Positions 17,520-26,784 are shown, counted from the first letter of the stretch. The stretch is 64,000 nt of DNA from Bacteroidota bacterium (GCA_018830105.1 JAHJTC010000022.1:1-64000); one strand, 5' to 3'. Translations and numbers: made by a program. Notes: generated from the sequence alone by a model not told the origin.

Positions 17520-18152
17520 TTACTTTTGCCGGTGCTCGGGAATTTCAGGAATCGTATCCTGAACGCGTCCTTCACGGATCAACTGCTCATTGTACGCTTT
17601 GCGATTGCGCTCGAGTCGCCGCTGAAGCCTTGCCATGTGGTTAAATAGGTCATACAATGCCTGGATTGGTCCTTTGATGGTTAAAGGTGCAGGCTGAACA
17701 CCAACAAGACTGTTTTCCAGTTCTAAGCTAAAATCTTCTATTTCAAATGCTTTCACAGGCTCCATATGAACGAATAAATATTTAAAGGTTGGCCAGTCGT
17801 AAAAAGCCCTCACCACTACTTCATTCATTTGCACGGTATCCTTCTCCAGCAGGATATACAGCCCGCCAGGCTGATCCAATAAAGTGTCTGAAATGCCCAT
17901 AACCTTGCGTTCATAGCCTATCGAGCTGAGTAAAATGGTGTCAGTATCGTATCCCCTGTAAGCAAAAAATCCTTGTTTATTACTTATCGTTCCACGCTTG
18001 GCAAACTTGCTGATAATATGCACATTGGAAACCGGTAGCAGACTATCGGCCGAAAGTATCCGGCCATGCACTTTCCTGATTTCCTGTGCTTGAACAGAAC
18101 GGCCCAGCATGCCTGAAAAAAGTAATAAAAAAATGAGGGATAACCATTTCAT
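17520..18152 (-). CDS. Exported CarboxypepD_reg-like domain protein
   Basis: A 210-residue exported protein with a signal peptide (LIFLLLFSGMLGRSVQAQ) and one carboxypeptidase-regulatory-like beta-sandwich (about 25-115): VHGRILSADSLLPVSNVHII, then GFFAYRGYDTDTILLSSIGY. This domain is common at the start of TonB-dependent transporters, but no plug or barrel follows; the C-terminus is a basic helical tail (RLQRRLERNRKAYNEQLI). Function is unknown. It is divergent from the EEP gene at 18319. Confidence 0.75.
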   Translation of the reverse strand: MKWLSLIFLLLFSGMLGRSVQAQEIRKVHGRILSADSLLPVSNVHIISKFAKRGTISNKQGFFAYRGYDTDTILLSSIGYERKVMGISDTLLDQPGGLYILLEKDTVQMNEVVVRAFYDWPTFKYLFVHMEPVKAFEIEDFSLELENSLVGVQPAPLTIKGPIQALYDLFNHMARLQRRLERNRKAYNEQLIREGRVQDTIPEIPEHRQK

Positions 18153-18318
18153 AGCAAGGGCGAATGTAAAACCTTCCGGGCAATAATATTTTAATCAGGC
18201 TGATAAAAAATGTTAATCTCATAAAAAAAAGGCGAAATTCTGTTTTAATATCCTATTATCTGCAATCCACAAGAAAACATTTATCTTAGCAGCATCAACA
18301 ACCCGATATTTCAACCGT

Positions 18319-19422
18319 ATGCAAGCTGACAAAAAATCTTCAAAATCAATCATTGCAAAGCTTTCGGCTATTTTTTTTCGCTTGATTTTTTCAATCTTTC
18401 TGATACTCGTTCTGATCATTGGGTTGTTCCTGCTTTTTATAAATCTCAATGATTTTGCACCTACCCAAAAACAACCCATTCAGCTATCAGGTCAGGCTTA
18501 CAAGCATCAGGTGAGTACTTCTGAGCTGCGCATAATCAGCTGGAATGCCGGATACGGTGGTTTGGGCAGCAGTATGGACTTTTTTTACGATGGCGGTCAG
18601 CGCGTTAGAGCGGGTATATCACAAAGTCAGGAATGGTTACATGCGATAAGCCGGTGGATTGCTCAGCAGGCTCATGCCGACTTCATTTTACTTCAGGAAG
18701 TTGATATTGATGCCAAACGATCCTATGGCACCAATCAACACACTCAAATTGCCGAAGTATTGCCAAACCACGAAAGTGCTTTAGCGATTAATTATCAGAT
18801 TCCTTTCGTTCCGATACCGCTAAGCGAACCCATGGGACAGGTAAAAGCCGGAATGATTAGCTTTTCGAGCTATAATACAGTCAGTGCTACGCGTTATGCC
18901 TACCCGCAAATAGCAGGCTGGCCCGATCGTATGTTTTTGCTGGATCGTTGCTTTATTGAAACCCGCTTTGCCACTGCTTCCGGCAACGAACTTGTGATAC
19001 TTAACACACATAATTCAGCATTTATCAAAGACCCCAATAAGATGCTGTTGGAGCTTAGTAGTATTCAGCAGAAAATGCTGATGGAATATGAATTGGGAAA
19101 CTACGTAATAGCAGGCGGCGACTGGAATATGAATCCACCCGGATTTAGTCCATCAAAGAACTATGGCGGACACCGGTTTGCAGCTTCGCCGGTTGCCATT
19201 CCGGACAACTTTTTTCCGCTTGGCTGGACCTTTGCCTTTGATACCAAAACTCCCACTAACCGGTATTTGAATCAGGCCTATAACAAGGGGATAACAAACA
19301 GCACAACAATCGATTATTTTATCCTGTCGCCCAATATTACCCTTAAAAATGTCGCAGCTCTTGACCTTAATTTCGAAGCAAGTGATCATAATCCAGTGAT
19401 CCTTGATTTTAGTCTTAACTAA
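18319..19422 (+). CDS. Endonuclease/exonuclease/phosphatase (EEP) family protein, membrane-anchored
   Basis: A 367-residue EEP-fold hydrolase of the DNase I/inositol-phosphatase superfamily. A single hydrophobic anchor lies at about 14-45, so the catalytic domain is probably periplasmic. Motifs occur in order: ISWNAGYGG, LLQEVD (metal-binding Glu), LNTHNSAF, GGDWNMNP and a terminal SDHNPVILDF with the catalytic His. The substrate (nucleic acid, phospholipid or phosphoester) cannot be inferred. It is followed after 6 bases by the first yceI gene, so it heads an apparent operon with the two-component system downstream. Confidence 0.85.
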   Translation: MQADKKSSKSIIAKLSAIFFRLIFSIFLILVLIIGLFLLFINLNDFAPTQKQPIQLSGQAYKHQVSTSELRIISWNAGYGGLGSSMDFFYDGGQRVRAGISQSQEWLHAISRWIAQQAHADFILLQEVDIDAKRSYGTNQHTQIAEVLPNHESALAINYQIPFVPIPLSEPMGQVKAGMISFSSYNTVSATRYAYPQIAGWPDRMFLLDRCFIETRFATASGNELVILNTHNSAFIKDPNKMLLELSSIQQKMLMEYELGNYVIAGGDWNMNPPGFSPSKNYGGHRFAASPVAIPDNFFPLGWTFAFDTKTPTNRYLNQAYNKGITNSTTIDYFILSPNITLKNVAALDLNFEASDHNPVILDFSLN

Positions 19423-19428
19423 TTGTTT

Positions 19429-19992
19429 ATGAAAACTTTGATCCTATCTGTTATTGTATGCTGTTTGCTACCCGAAATCCTTTCGGCCCAAAACAATTCG
19501 GTGTTTTTAACTGAAAGTGGTCGTGTAGATTTCGTTTCTAATGCTCCGCTCGAACAAATAAAAGCCGGCAGCAGTCAGGTAAAAGGTGCTATCGATACCG
19601 CGCAAAATACCGTGCTATTTGTAATCGAAAACCATACTATCGAAGGCTTCAACAGTTCGTTGCAGCAAGAACATTTCCACGAAAACTATATGGAGACAAA
19701 TAAATATCAGCGTACTTCCTTTAGCGGAAAAATTATCGAGCCACTTCAATGGAAAACAGGAGAAAAACAACTCGTCAGGGCTAAAGGAATTCTTGATATT
19801 CACGGTATCAGACAGGAGCGCATCATCAAAGCTACATTAACCTACGGAAGCACGAACCTGACTATAGCTTCAGATTTCAAAGTGCTGCTGGACGACCATA
19901 AAATCAGGATTCCAAAAGTCGTCTCAAAAAAAATTGCAACAGAAATAGCCGTGACACTTCAAGCGGAACTAAAGGCTTATGATAAAGACTAA
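19429..19992 (+). CDS. YceI-family periplasmic lipocalin-like protein, paralogue 1
   Basis: A 187-residue secreted protein with a signal peptide (TLILSVIVCCLLPEILSAQ) and a YceI-like domain, a lipocalin-fold beta-barrel that binds polyisoprenoids or other lipids in other bacteria. It contains HFHENYMETNKYQRTSFSGK, matching the YceI HF.......YP...F.G pattern, and LDIHGIRQ for L.I.G....V. ATG at 19429 is preferred over an in-frame TTG six bases earlier. Its 3' end overlaps the sensor-kinase start by 14 bases, implying coupled expression with the two-component pair. A diverged paralogue lies at 24213. Confidence 0.85.
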   Translation: MKTLILSVIVCCLLPEILSAQNNSVFLTESGRVDFVSNAPLEQIKAGSSQVKGAIDTAQNTVLFVIENHTIEGFNSSLQQEHFHENYMETNKYQRTSFSGKIIEPLQWKTGEKQLVRAKGILDIHGIRQERIIKATLTYGSTNLTIASDFKVLLDDHKIRIPKVVSKKIATEIAVTLQAELKAYDKD

Positions 19993-22834
19993 AACCCTAT
20001 TTATACTTGTTTTGTTGTTGCTAATTGTTGCTCATCGGGGGCAAGCGACCTCCCTTTATACCAAAGTTTACAAGCCCGGCTATGCTATCGACAATAAAAC
20101 AATAATTTGTGCCGCTGAAGACCTGAGCGGTCTATTGCATTTCGGTACCAAAGGCGCAGTTTATCAATTTGATGGTATGCAGTACGTGGCTATTGCGCTG
20201 CCTGATAGTCTTCAGCAAGAAACCGTAAACAGCTTGCTATTTGTTGACCAGGGATTTTATGCCGGATTGAGTGGCGGACAACTGCTTTTCTTTAATAATC
20301 AAGTGCCGGCAACAGCACCAAAGTTTGTGTTTCAGTTGCATTATCCGATCAATCAAATGCTTGCTGACAACAAGAATCGCCTGTGGATTGCCACTTATGG
20401 CGGAGGAATTTTTGTAAGTCATGAAAATCAACTTGTGCATCAGTTTAACACCAAAAATAGGCTGCCCGATGATTTTATCTACAGTCTGCAATCCGACAAT
20501 TCAGGAAATGTTTGGGCAGGTTCCGATGCTGGTTTGCTGCGTATTGAATTCGTGCATGATCGTCCTCAGATAAGCCAATACACCAAGCTGCCCGATTTGA
20601 TCATAACTGCTATTGCAGCTGCTGATAGCAATCAGCTTTGGCTGGGGTTTCAGGAAGGCGGGTTTTGTAGTTTCGATGTGCAAACAACAGCAGTTGAATA
20701 CTATCCCCATAACCAAGGCGCAGTAAGCCAACTGCTTCTGGATGAAAATACGCTTTGGATAACCACTCAAAAAGCTGATTTATTGGCCTTCGATACCGGA
20801 AATAAAAAGCTTCAACAGTTAAAATATTCAGCCAATGAACCCGATAACAGAATACAACAGCTGGCCAAAAGCAAACTGGGTGGCATGTGGATTGTAAGTC
20901 CGGATAAACTCATTTGGACTGCAAGTCATAACATCCGTTTTATCGAAACGGGCACATCAGATATCCAGGCACTTCTAACCGACAAAAATGACAATATCTG
21001 GTATGCCAGCCCACAAGGCCTATTTCAACAACCGATAACCCAAACAGCGGGCACTGCACGGCAGCAATTGGTAGGAACGAAATTTGAAAATGCATTTATT
21101 ACCAGTCTCTTCGAAGCAGCTGATGGCATGTTGTGGCTGGGCACTTTCGACGACGGACTGTTGAAATATAATCCCAAAACACTGCAAATAAAGCAGTTTA
21201 CAGAAAATGACGGCCTGGCAAATAACAATGTTCTGTCGATCAAAGGAACCGCCAATCACCTCTGGATCGCAACCCTGGGAGGTGTTTCACGCATGTTGAC
21301 CGGACATGAAAAGCCTCATTTTGAAAGCTTTGACCAGAAAGATGGATTGGGTAATAACTACATCTTTCATATTTTTATCGATTCCAAACATCGTGTATGG
21401 TTCGCTACTGATGGCGATGGCATCAGCTATTTTCAAAATGAACGCTTTCATAGTCCGGATTTAGCTTCACTCGCTGTGAAATCCATTTATTCGATTACAG
21501 AAGATCAGGAAGGAAATATTTGGTTTGCCGCATCCGACGATGGCATTTACAAGTTTGATGGTCAAAATCTCAGCCATATAACCATCAACAAAGGTTTAAG
21601 CTCGATGACGGTTACGGCGCTTCAAAATTCCAATGGTCCGTTTTTAATAGCCGTCACCGACAAAGGTATCGACCTGATTCATAGTACAACTATGGAAGTT
21701 TACAGGCTATCGGAACGTTATCAACTGGGAACATACGAATCCCATCTGAATGCTATTTTCGCCGGCAAACAAGGAGATTTTTTTATCGGAACGCCCTACG
21801 GGATTCAAATCATTCATAATCCAAAACAGTTGGGTCATCGTTTTCCATTGCTCAAAATCAACCACATCCGATCGTATATGCAGCCGCTGCCATTGCATGA
21901 CAGTTTTACCCTTACGCCGCAGCAGGATCAGATCAGTATTGATTATTCAGCCCTTTGGTATCCTGATCCAGAGCAACTTCGTTTTGATTTTCAGCTGAAA
22001 GGCTATGACTTGAATCAGCTTGTAACGCGCGATCATCAGCTGCATTATAATGGGCTGCATCCGGGCCATTATACTTTGACCATCCAGGCTACAAATCAGC
22101 CTGTTTATGCCGAAAAAAATAGGTTAACTCTAGAATTTAAACTGTTAAGTCCTCTTTGGACCCGATGGTATATTTGGTTTCCGGCAAGCATTTTAATCCT
22201 CCTCTTTATAGTTTGGCTGATTCGCAGGCGCATGCAAAAAATACGGCACGAACAACAACTCAAAAAGGAAAAAATTGAGTTTGAATACCGCAATCTGCGC
22301 AATCAGGTGAATCCACATTTCCTGTTTAACAGCTTCAGCACGCTGATGGCATTGATTGACACAGACCCAAAAGAAGCCACCAACTATGTTGAACAACTAA
22401 GCGACTATTTCAGGCATATTCTTCAGTTTCGTGACACCCCTTTGATCGGCCTGCGTGAGGAACTGAACTTATTAAAAAACTATGTCCAACTTCAGAAAAA
22501 ACGCTATGGAAACGGATTCGATCTGCAAATAGAGCTGGCTGCAACACAGCTTGAAACACTTATACCGCCCATGAGTTTGCAAATGCTGGTCGAAAATGCC
22601 CTCAAACACAATGTTGCCAGTCAATCAAAACCGCTTCAAATCCGTATCACAGCAAACGAAACCCATCTGATTTTTTCGAATCCCCTACAACTTAAACAAA
22701 CCAAAGAAAAATCAACAGGCATCGGCCTCACCAATATCGCTGAACGCTACAGTCACTTTGCCGCTAAAAAGCTGCAGATTGAGCAAACAGCTACCGAATT
22801 TATTGTGAAACTGCCCTTAATCACAGAAAAATGA
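19979..22834 (+). CDS. Propeller sensor histidine kinase, LytS/YehU type
   Basis: A 951-residue sensor. A signal peptide (LFILVLLLLIVAHRGQA) leads into a large periplasmic part with repeated two-component-regulator propeller motifs (NRLWIATYGGGI, GNVWAGSDAGLL, GMLWLGTFDDGLL, GNIWFAASDDGIYKF), then a Y_Y_Y domain (about 645-715). One membrane helix follows (about 722-742). The cytoplasmic His_kinase domain has NQVNPHFLFNSFSTL with the phospho-acceptor His, and the C-terminal HATPase shows ENALKHN and STGIGLTNIAERY. It is coupled by ATGA overlap to a LytTR regulator. Such propellers often sense glycans, but here the ligand is unknown. Confidence 0.92.
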   Translation: MIKTKTLFILVLLLLIVAHRGQATSLYTKVYKPGYAIDNKTIICAAEDLSGLLHFGTKGAVYQFDGMQYVAIALPDSLQQETVNSLLFVDQGFYAGLSGGQLLFFNNQVPATAPKFVFQLHYPINQMLADNKNRLWIATYGGGIFVSHENQLVHQFNTKNRLPDDFIYSLQSDNSGNVWAGSDAGLLRIEFVHDRPQISQYTKLPDLIITAIAAADSNQLWLGFQEGGFCSFDVQTTAVEYYPHNQGAVSQLLLDENTLWITTQKADLLAFDTGNKKLQQLKYSANEPDNRIQQLAKSKLGGMWIVSPDKLIWTASHNIRFIETGTSDIQALLTDKNDNIWYASPQGLFQQPITQTAGTARQQLVGTKFENAFITSLFEAADGMLWLGTFDDGLLKYNPKTLQIKQFTENDGLANNNVLSIKGTANHLWIATLGGVSRMLTGHEKPHFESFDQKDGLGNNYIFHIFIDSKHRVWFATDGDGISYFQNERFHSPDLASLAVKSIYSITEDQEGNIWFAASDDGIYKFDGQNLSHITINKGLSSMTVTALQNSNGPFLIAVTDKGIDLIHSTTMEVYRLSERYQLGTYESHLNAIFAGKQGDFFIGTPYGIQIIHNPKQLGHRFPLLKINHIRSYMQPLPLHDSFTLTPQQDQISIDYSALWYPDPEQLRFDFQLKGYDLNQLVTRDHQLHYNGLHPGHYTLTIQATNQPVYAEKNRLTLEFKLLSPLWTRWYIWFPASILILLFIVWLIRRRMQKIRHEQQLKKEKIEFEYRNLRNQVNPHFLFNSFSTLMALIDTDPKEATNYVEQLSDYFRHILQFRDTPLIGLREELNLLKNYVQLQKKRYGNGFDLQIELAATQLETLIPPMSLQMLVENALKHNVASQSKPLQIRITANETHLIFSNPLQLKQTKEKSTGIGLTNIAERYSHFAAKKLQIEQTATEFIVKLPLITEK

Positions 22835-23604
22835 ATCAAACCACTTTCACTGTTTTATTGGTTGAAGATGAACCCGCTACTGCGAACCGACAGCAGAAAA
22901 TGCTGAAGGAGTTAGCGCCGGAAGCTACAATATTAGCCACTTTAGATAGTATAGAATCAACCGTGGATTTCCTCGAAAACCATGCTACTCCCGATTTAAT
23001 CCTGATGGATATACAGCTGGCAGATGGAATCAGTTTTGAGATTTTTAAGCAGGTAGAAGTGGGAAGTCCCGTAATTTTTCTCACGGCTTACGATCAGTTT
23101 GCGCTTAAAGCTTTTAAAGTAAACAGTGTAGATTACCTGCTTAAACCACTGAAAAAATCGGAACTCGAAGCTGCCCTTGATAAATTCAGGCGAAGCAGGC
23201 AGACCGCGCCATCATTCGATTGGACCAAACTGGCTGATCTGATGCAACAAACGGAATCAAAAAAGCTTAACAGAATGATGGTGAAAGTTGGCAGCCAAAT
23301 CAAAAGCTTTGAAGTAGAAGATGTTGCCTATTTTTATATTGAAGACAAAATAGTATTCGCCATGCTTCACGATGGTAGTCGCTATACGCTCGATAATAGT
23401 CTGGAACAGCTTGATGAACAACTTGATAAACAACAGTTTTTTAGAATAAACAGATCGATGATTATCAGTTTCAAGGCCATCGACAAACTTTACACTTACA
23501 GCAAATCGCGCATCAAAGTCAAGCTTAAACCAGCCCACGATAAGGACGTTATAAGCAGCACGGATCGCTCTCCCTACTTTCGTGAATGGCTTAATGGCCA
23601 ATGA
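22831..23604 (+). CDS. LytTR-family response regulator
   Basis: A 257-residue DNA-binding regulator. The receiver (about 4-125) has the acidic pair in LVEDEP, phospho-acceptor Asp in LILMDIQLADG (about 56), and Lys in YLLKPLKK. The LytTR domain (about 150-255) includes KSFEVEDVAYFYIEDKIVF and FFRINRSMIISFKAIDKL. It overlaps the kinase gene by 4 bases and is its cognate partner. LytTR proteins bind paired short repeats; plausible targets are the flanking yceI and OB-fold genes, but no operator was identified. Confidence 0.93.
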   Translation: MNQTTFTVLLVEDEPATANRQQKMLKELAPEATILATLDSIESTVDFLENHATPDLILMDIQLADGISFEIFKQVEVGSPVIFLTAYDQFALKAFKVNSVDYLLKPLKKSELEAALDKFRRSRQTAPSFDWTKLADLMQQTESKKLNRMMVKVGSQIKSFEVEDVAYFYIEDKIVFAMLHDGSRYTLDNSLEQLDEQLDKQQFFRINRSMIISFKAIDKLYTYSKSRIKVKLKPAHDKDVISSTDRSPYFREWLNGQ

Positions 23605-23704
23605 AAAATCAAAATATCCCGCACTGAAAGCAAAGATTTTCTCATTCAGACAAAAAGACTTCCCGTTGGTCGGATTCCATTTTTTTTTGAGCTACTGCCT
23701 AAGC

Positions 23705-23712
23705 TATATTTG
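23705..23712 (+). promoter_or_regulatory. -7 box for the OB-fold/yceI genes
   Basis: TATATTTG fits TAnnTTTG and lies 33 bases before the ATG at 23746, in the 141-base gap after the LytTR gene. The gap suggests the next two genes have their own promoter. Confidence 0.45.
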
Positions 23713-23745
23713 CTTTCAGTTACACATTCAAAAAAACACAGCACA

Positions 23746-24180
23746 ATGAAAAAATGGATAAAAGTTTTACTTGTTCTGGCAATTATTGGACTAGCCGGTG
23801 CTACCTATATGTATGTCTTCGTATACAATAAATCACATCCTGATTATGCCAATCTTAAGCCTGATTTTGAAACAAATGCAGAAGCACTTTTTGTCGCATT
23901 CAAAAACAATCCGCACGATGCAGCATCCACTTACAACGGAAAAATTATCCGCCTGAGTGGAAAATTAAATAAGGTCGAGAAAAATGAAGATCAAACCATT
24001 GCCTACTTTATCCTCGATGAAGGGATGTTTGGCAACGAAGGCGTTCGCATTAGCCTGCTTCCGGAAGAGGCCAATAAATTGGTGCCTTCAGATACGGGCA
24101 AATCAATTTCAATTAAAGGCTTTTGCACAGGCTATAATGATTCAGATGTAATACTGGAACACGGCAGTCTGGATTATTAA
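23746..24180 (+). CDS. Membrane-anchored OB-fold protein (tRNA_anti-like)
   Basis: A 144-residue protein with an N-terminal membrane anchor (VLLVLAIIGLAGATYMYVFV, about 7-26) and a periplasmic domain resembling the OB-fold tRNA_anti-like family: NGKIIRLSGKLNKVEKNEDQ, then VRISLLPEEANKL and SIKGFCTGYNDSDVILEHG. The in-frame open stretch upstream has no better start than the ATG at 23746. It is followed after 32 bases by the second yceI gene. The combination of OB-fold and YceI proteins is frequent in Bacteroidota; the role is unknown. Confidence 0.75.
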   Translation: MKKWIKVLLVLAIIGLAGATYMYVFVYNKSHPDYANLKPDFETNAEALFVAFKNNPHDAASTYNGKIIRLSGKLNKVEKNEDQTIAYFILDEGMFGNEGVRISLLPEEANKLVPSDTGKSISIKGFCTGYNDSDVILEHGSLDY

Positions 24181-24212
24181 ACATAAAAATAAATACCTAA
24201 AAATTTAATCCC

Positions 24213-24773
24213 ATGAAAAACACCATTAAAATACTCAGTTTAGCAATATTGACACTGCTGGCCGGCGAGCTTCTCGCACAAAAATATATCACCAAAAACG
24301 GCAAAATAGATTTCTATTCAGATGCACCTACCGAAAAAATAGAGGCCTTCAACAATCAGGTAAACTGCGCGTTGGATATTGGAACAGGCAATTTTATTTT
24401 TAAGGTATTAATGAAGTCTTTTCAATTTGAAAAAGCACTCATGCAGGAACATTTCAACGAAAATTATGTGGAAAGTCACAAGTTTCCCAATGCCACCTTT
24501 GTTGGAAAAGTGAGCAATGCATCAGCAATTGACTTCACCAAAAACGGCACCTATGATGCGCAAATCCAGGGCGACTTGACGATTCATGGAGTAACTCAAA
24601 CAATTTCTGAAAAAGGAAGCTTTGAAGTTAAGGACGGAGCAATTCATGGAAAATCTACTTTTTACGTAGCCGTAGCAGATTACGATATCAAGATTCCACA
24701 AACCGTGATCACCAATATTGCGAAAGAAATTCAAATAAATGTGGATATTTTACTCGAACCATTGAACAAATAA
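24213..24773 (+). CDS. YceI-family periplasmic protein, paralogue 2
   Basis: A 186-residue secreted YceI protein. It has a signal peptide (ILSLAILTLLAGELLAQ) and the family pattern ALMQEHFNENYVESHKFPNA with TFVGKV and GDLTIHGVTQ. It aligns along its length with paralogue 1 at 19429, sharing QEHF.ENY.E..K and L.IHG..Q, and so arose by duplication around the two-component locus. It lies 32 bases after the OB-fold gene and is probably co-transcribed with it. A hairpin repeat downstream may act as terminator. Confidence 0.87.
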   Translation: MKNTIKILSLAILTLLAGELLAQKYITKNGKIDFYSDAPTEKIEAFNNQVNCALDIGTGNFIFKVLMKSFQFEKALMQEHFNENYVESHKFPNATFVGKVSNASAIDFTKNGTYDAQIQGDLTIHGVTQTISEKGSFEVKDGAIHGKSTFYVAVADYDIKIPQTVITNIAKEIQINVDILLEPLNK

Positions 24774-24795
24774 CGCTTAATGCTGTTTTACTTGT

Positions 24796-24864
24796 GGTTT
24801 TGGTTATACATTTCAATTTTCTCTTATTGAAACAGGCGCGCTGCTCCCCGCAGGTGCCTGTTTC
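24796..24864. repeat. 69-bp intergenic repeat with hairpin, copy 1
   Basis: This copy and the one at 24975 differ at one base. It starts GGTTTTGGTTATACATTTC and ends in a strong dyad, GAAACAGGC with GCCTGTTTC around a 17-base loop containing CCCCGC. A GTTTTAAAAAA tract follows, so it could terminate transcription of the yceI gene 23 bases upstream. Confidence 0.85.
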
Positions 24865-24974
24865 GTTTTAAAAAAAATGTTTTTTATTTCCCTGAACTCG
24901 AGCGATTTACAAAATTTATTTAATTTTATTTCAACAAAATTTGAACAATTTTAATTTTCTGCCGTTTAAAGGAC

Positions 24975-25043
24975 GGTTTTGGTTATACATTTCAATTTTC
25001 TCCTATTGAAACAGGCGCGCTGCTCCCCGCAGGTGCCTGTTTC
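24975..25043. repeat. 69-bp intergenic repeat with hairpin, copy 2
   Basis: Direct copy of 24796-24864 offset by 179 bases, with one substitution (CTCC for CTCT in the centre) and the same GAAACAGGC/GCCTGTTTC hairpin. The 110 bases between the copies are AT-rich and non-coding. Confidence 0.85.
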
Positions 25044-25068
25044 ACTTTTGGAGGCTAACAGAAAAAAA

Positions 25069-25091
25069 ACTGCCCGCTAATTCGGGCAGTC
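25069..25091 (-). terminator. Intrinsic terminator of the blaR1-type gene
   Basis: On the reverse strand ACTGCCCG and CGGGCAGT form a perfect 8-base stem with a 6-base loop, followed by a run of eight T. It lies about 42 bases beyond the stop codon of the M56 peptidase gene. Confidence 0.9.
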
Positions 25092-25132
25092 TCATTTTTA
25101 AACTAATTTTTTAGTTATACAACAGAAAAAAA

Positions 25133-26395
25133 TTAGTCCAGCACAAATTTTATTGGAAGATTAAAAGATACACGTACGGCCTGTCCTCTTTGATATCCAG
25201 GAGTCCATTTGGGCATCAATTTTACTACCCGTTTGGCCTCTTCATCACAGCCGCCTCCGATACCTCTTAAGATCGTTACATTGGAAACAGCACCGTCTTT
25301 TTCGATAACAAAATTAACAAAGACTCTTCCCTGAATACTATCGCGACGCGCTTGTTCGGGGTAGTTGATATTGTTAGTCAAAAAATTCATCATGGCTTGT
25401 GGGCCTCCTGGATATTCGGGCATAACCTCAACTTCTGTAAAAACTTCTTCGCCTGGCGCTTGTTCTTGCTTAAAGGCAGGCGTTTTATCTTCTTCCAGTT
25501 TTACTTCTTCTACGTTGTCAGTTGCAAAGTTGCACGACTGTATAGCTATCACTGCAGCCAAAAAGGGCAGCAATAACAGTATTTTTAGCCAGTTTCGGGC
25601 AGGCTGCTTCCCATTGATTCGATTCATCATAAGTAAACGTTTTTTAATTAGTGAAACATTAAAAGGATTGGTTAATAATACCATACCGCCCATAGCAGTA
25701 AGTTCGAGCAGTGTTTTTTGATAGTTTGGCTTGCTGATATGCAGCAATGCCAGTTTATCGGCTTCAAATTCGTGCATGCTTTTTATTTCATGTCGCAAAT
25801 AATACCAGGCCGGATGGTACCAAAACACCGTTTGCAGTATTTCAAATACCAAAACATCAAGCGAATGCCAGCGGTTTGCATGGGCTTTTTCGTGTGCCAG
25901 AACTGCTTCAAATCTCTCGTCTTGCTGAAGTTTATCCGAAACAAATAACCAATGAAAAAAAGAAAATGGTGCACGATCTGTATTGAGTTGTACCAATACC
26001 ATCTCGTTATACTTTTCGCGCTGATTGCTGCGGATCATCCAAAATATATAGACCAGCCGCACTGCAAACAGCATCAAAAAAAACAGGCTTATCCAAGCGA
26101 AAACGGATGCTGCCTTGATGCCAAAACCCTGCTCTTGCGCAATTCCTTCATCATATTGGGCAACTGATCCTACGATGATTTGGGGCAACTGAAAAGCCAT
26201 TTGTACCGTTTCGTTGCGCACCGTAAATAAACTGAATGAAACAAAGGGCAACACAACAGCCAAAATTGTTGACAGAAGCAGGTAAAACCTATTGAAGCCG
26301 ACACTGACATTCCGCCGCAAAAACAGCAGGTAGGCCACTGCAAAAATCAGCAGGTAAAGTGCAGCACGTAAATTCCAGTTCAGCAGGGCTTCCAT
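25133..26395 (-). CDS. BlaR1/MecR1-like M56 metallopeptidase with TonB C-terminal domain
   Basis: A 420-residue inner-membrane sensor-peptidase. Hydrophobic segments lie at about 10-27, 34-58 and 96-120, then the zinc site HEKAH at 168-172. A further helix (about 270-290) precedes a periplasmic linker and a TonB C-terminal domain (about 335-420: YPEQARRDSIQGRVFVNFVI). In beta-lactam systems BlaR1 cleaves BlaI; in Bacteroidota the sensor domain is instead TonB-like and the signal is unknown. It is 4 bases downstream of the blaI-type repressor gene, forming the usual pair. Confidence 0.9.
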   Translation of the reverse strand: MEALLNWNLRAALYLLIFAVAYLLFLRRNVSVGFNRFYLLLSTILAVVLPFVSFSLFTVRNETVQMAFQLPQIIVGSVAQYDEGIAQEQGFGIKAASVFAWISLFFLMLFAVRLVYIFWMIRSNQREKYNEMVLVQLNTDRAPFSFFHWLFVSDKLQQDERFEAVLAHEKAHANRWHSLDVLVFEILQTVFWYHPAWYYLRHEIKSMHEFEADKLALLHISKPNYQKTLLELTAMGGMVLLTNPFNVSLIKKRLLMMNRINGKQPARNWLKILLLLPFLAAVIAIQSCNFATDNVEEVKLEEDKTPAFKQEQAPGEEVFTEVEVMPEYPGGPQAMMNFLTNNINYPEQARRDSIQGRVFVNFVIEKDGAVSNVTILRGIGGGCDEEAKRVVKLMPKWTPGYQRGQAVRVSFNLPIKFVLD

Positions 26396-26399
26396 TGTA

Positions 26400-26780
26400 C
26401 TATTGATTTGATGTTTTGTGTGCTATTTCTTTTTCTATCAGACTTTTCAGATCCTCCAATTCCTGCAGGCTTAATTTCTTTTCGTGACTAAAAAAAGAAA
26501 ACATCTGTTTTACAGAATTGCTGAAATAATTGCCTGCCAGATTTTTAAACAAATGTTTGGAATACTCTTTTTTGCTTACGAGCGGAAAATACTGATGGCT
26601 CTTACCATAAGCCTGATGACCTACAAAACCTTTTCTTTCGAGTATGCGAACAATGGTGGAAACCGTATTGTAAGCGGGTTTAGGCTCAGGCAGCTTGTCC
26701 AGTATATCATTCACAAATGCCTTTTCGAGCGTCCACAATTCCTGCATAATCTGTTCTTCAGCTTTTGTAAGTTCTTTCAT
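26400..26780 (-). CDS. BlaI/MecI/CopY-family repressor
   Basis: A 126-residue winged-helix repressor. The DNA-binding half (1-75) has LTKAEEQIMQELWTLEKAFV and YNTVSTIVRILERKGFVG, the BlaI recognition-helix pattern. The C-terminal half is a helical dimerisation region with the likely cleavage stretch near FSNSVKQMFSFF. It is the first gene of the two-gene operon with the M56 peptidase. Two short dyads directly upstream fit autoregulation. Confidence 0.92.
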   Translation of the reverse strand: MKELTKAEEQIMQELWTLEKAFVNDILDKLPEPKPAYNTVSTIVRILERKGFVGHQAYGKSHQYFPLVSKKEYSKHLFKNLAGNYFSNSVKQMFSFFSHEKKLSLQELEDLKSLIEKEIAHKTSNQ

Positions 26781-26784
26781 TGTA

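Noticed and set aside
24796-25043. Riboswitch
   Set aside because: The two copies are tandem, follow a gene end and do not precede a forward gene; no known aptamer was recognised.
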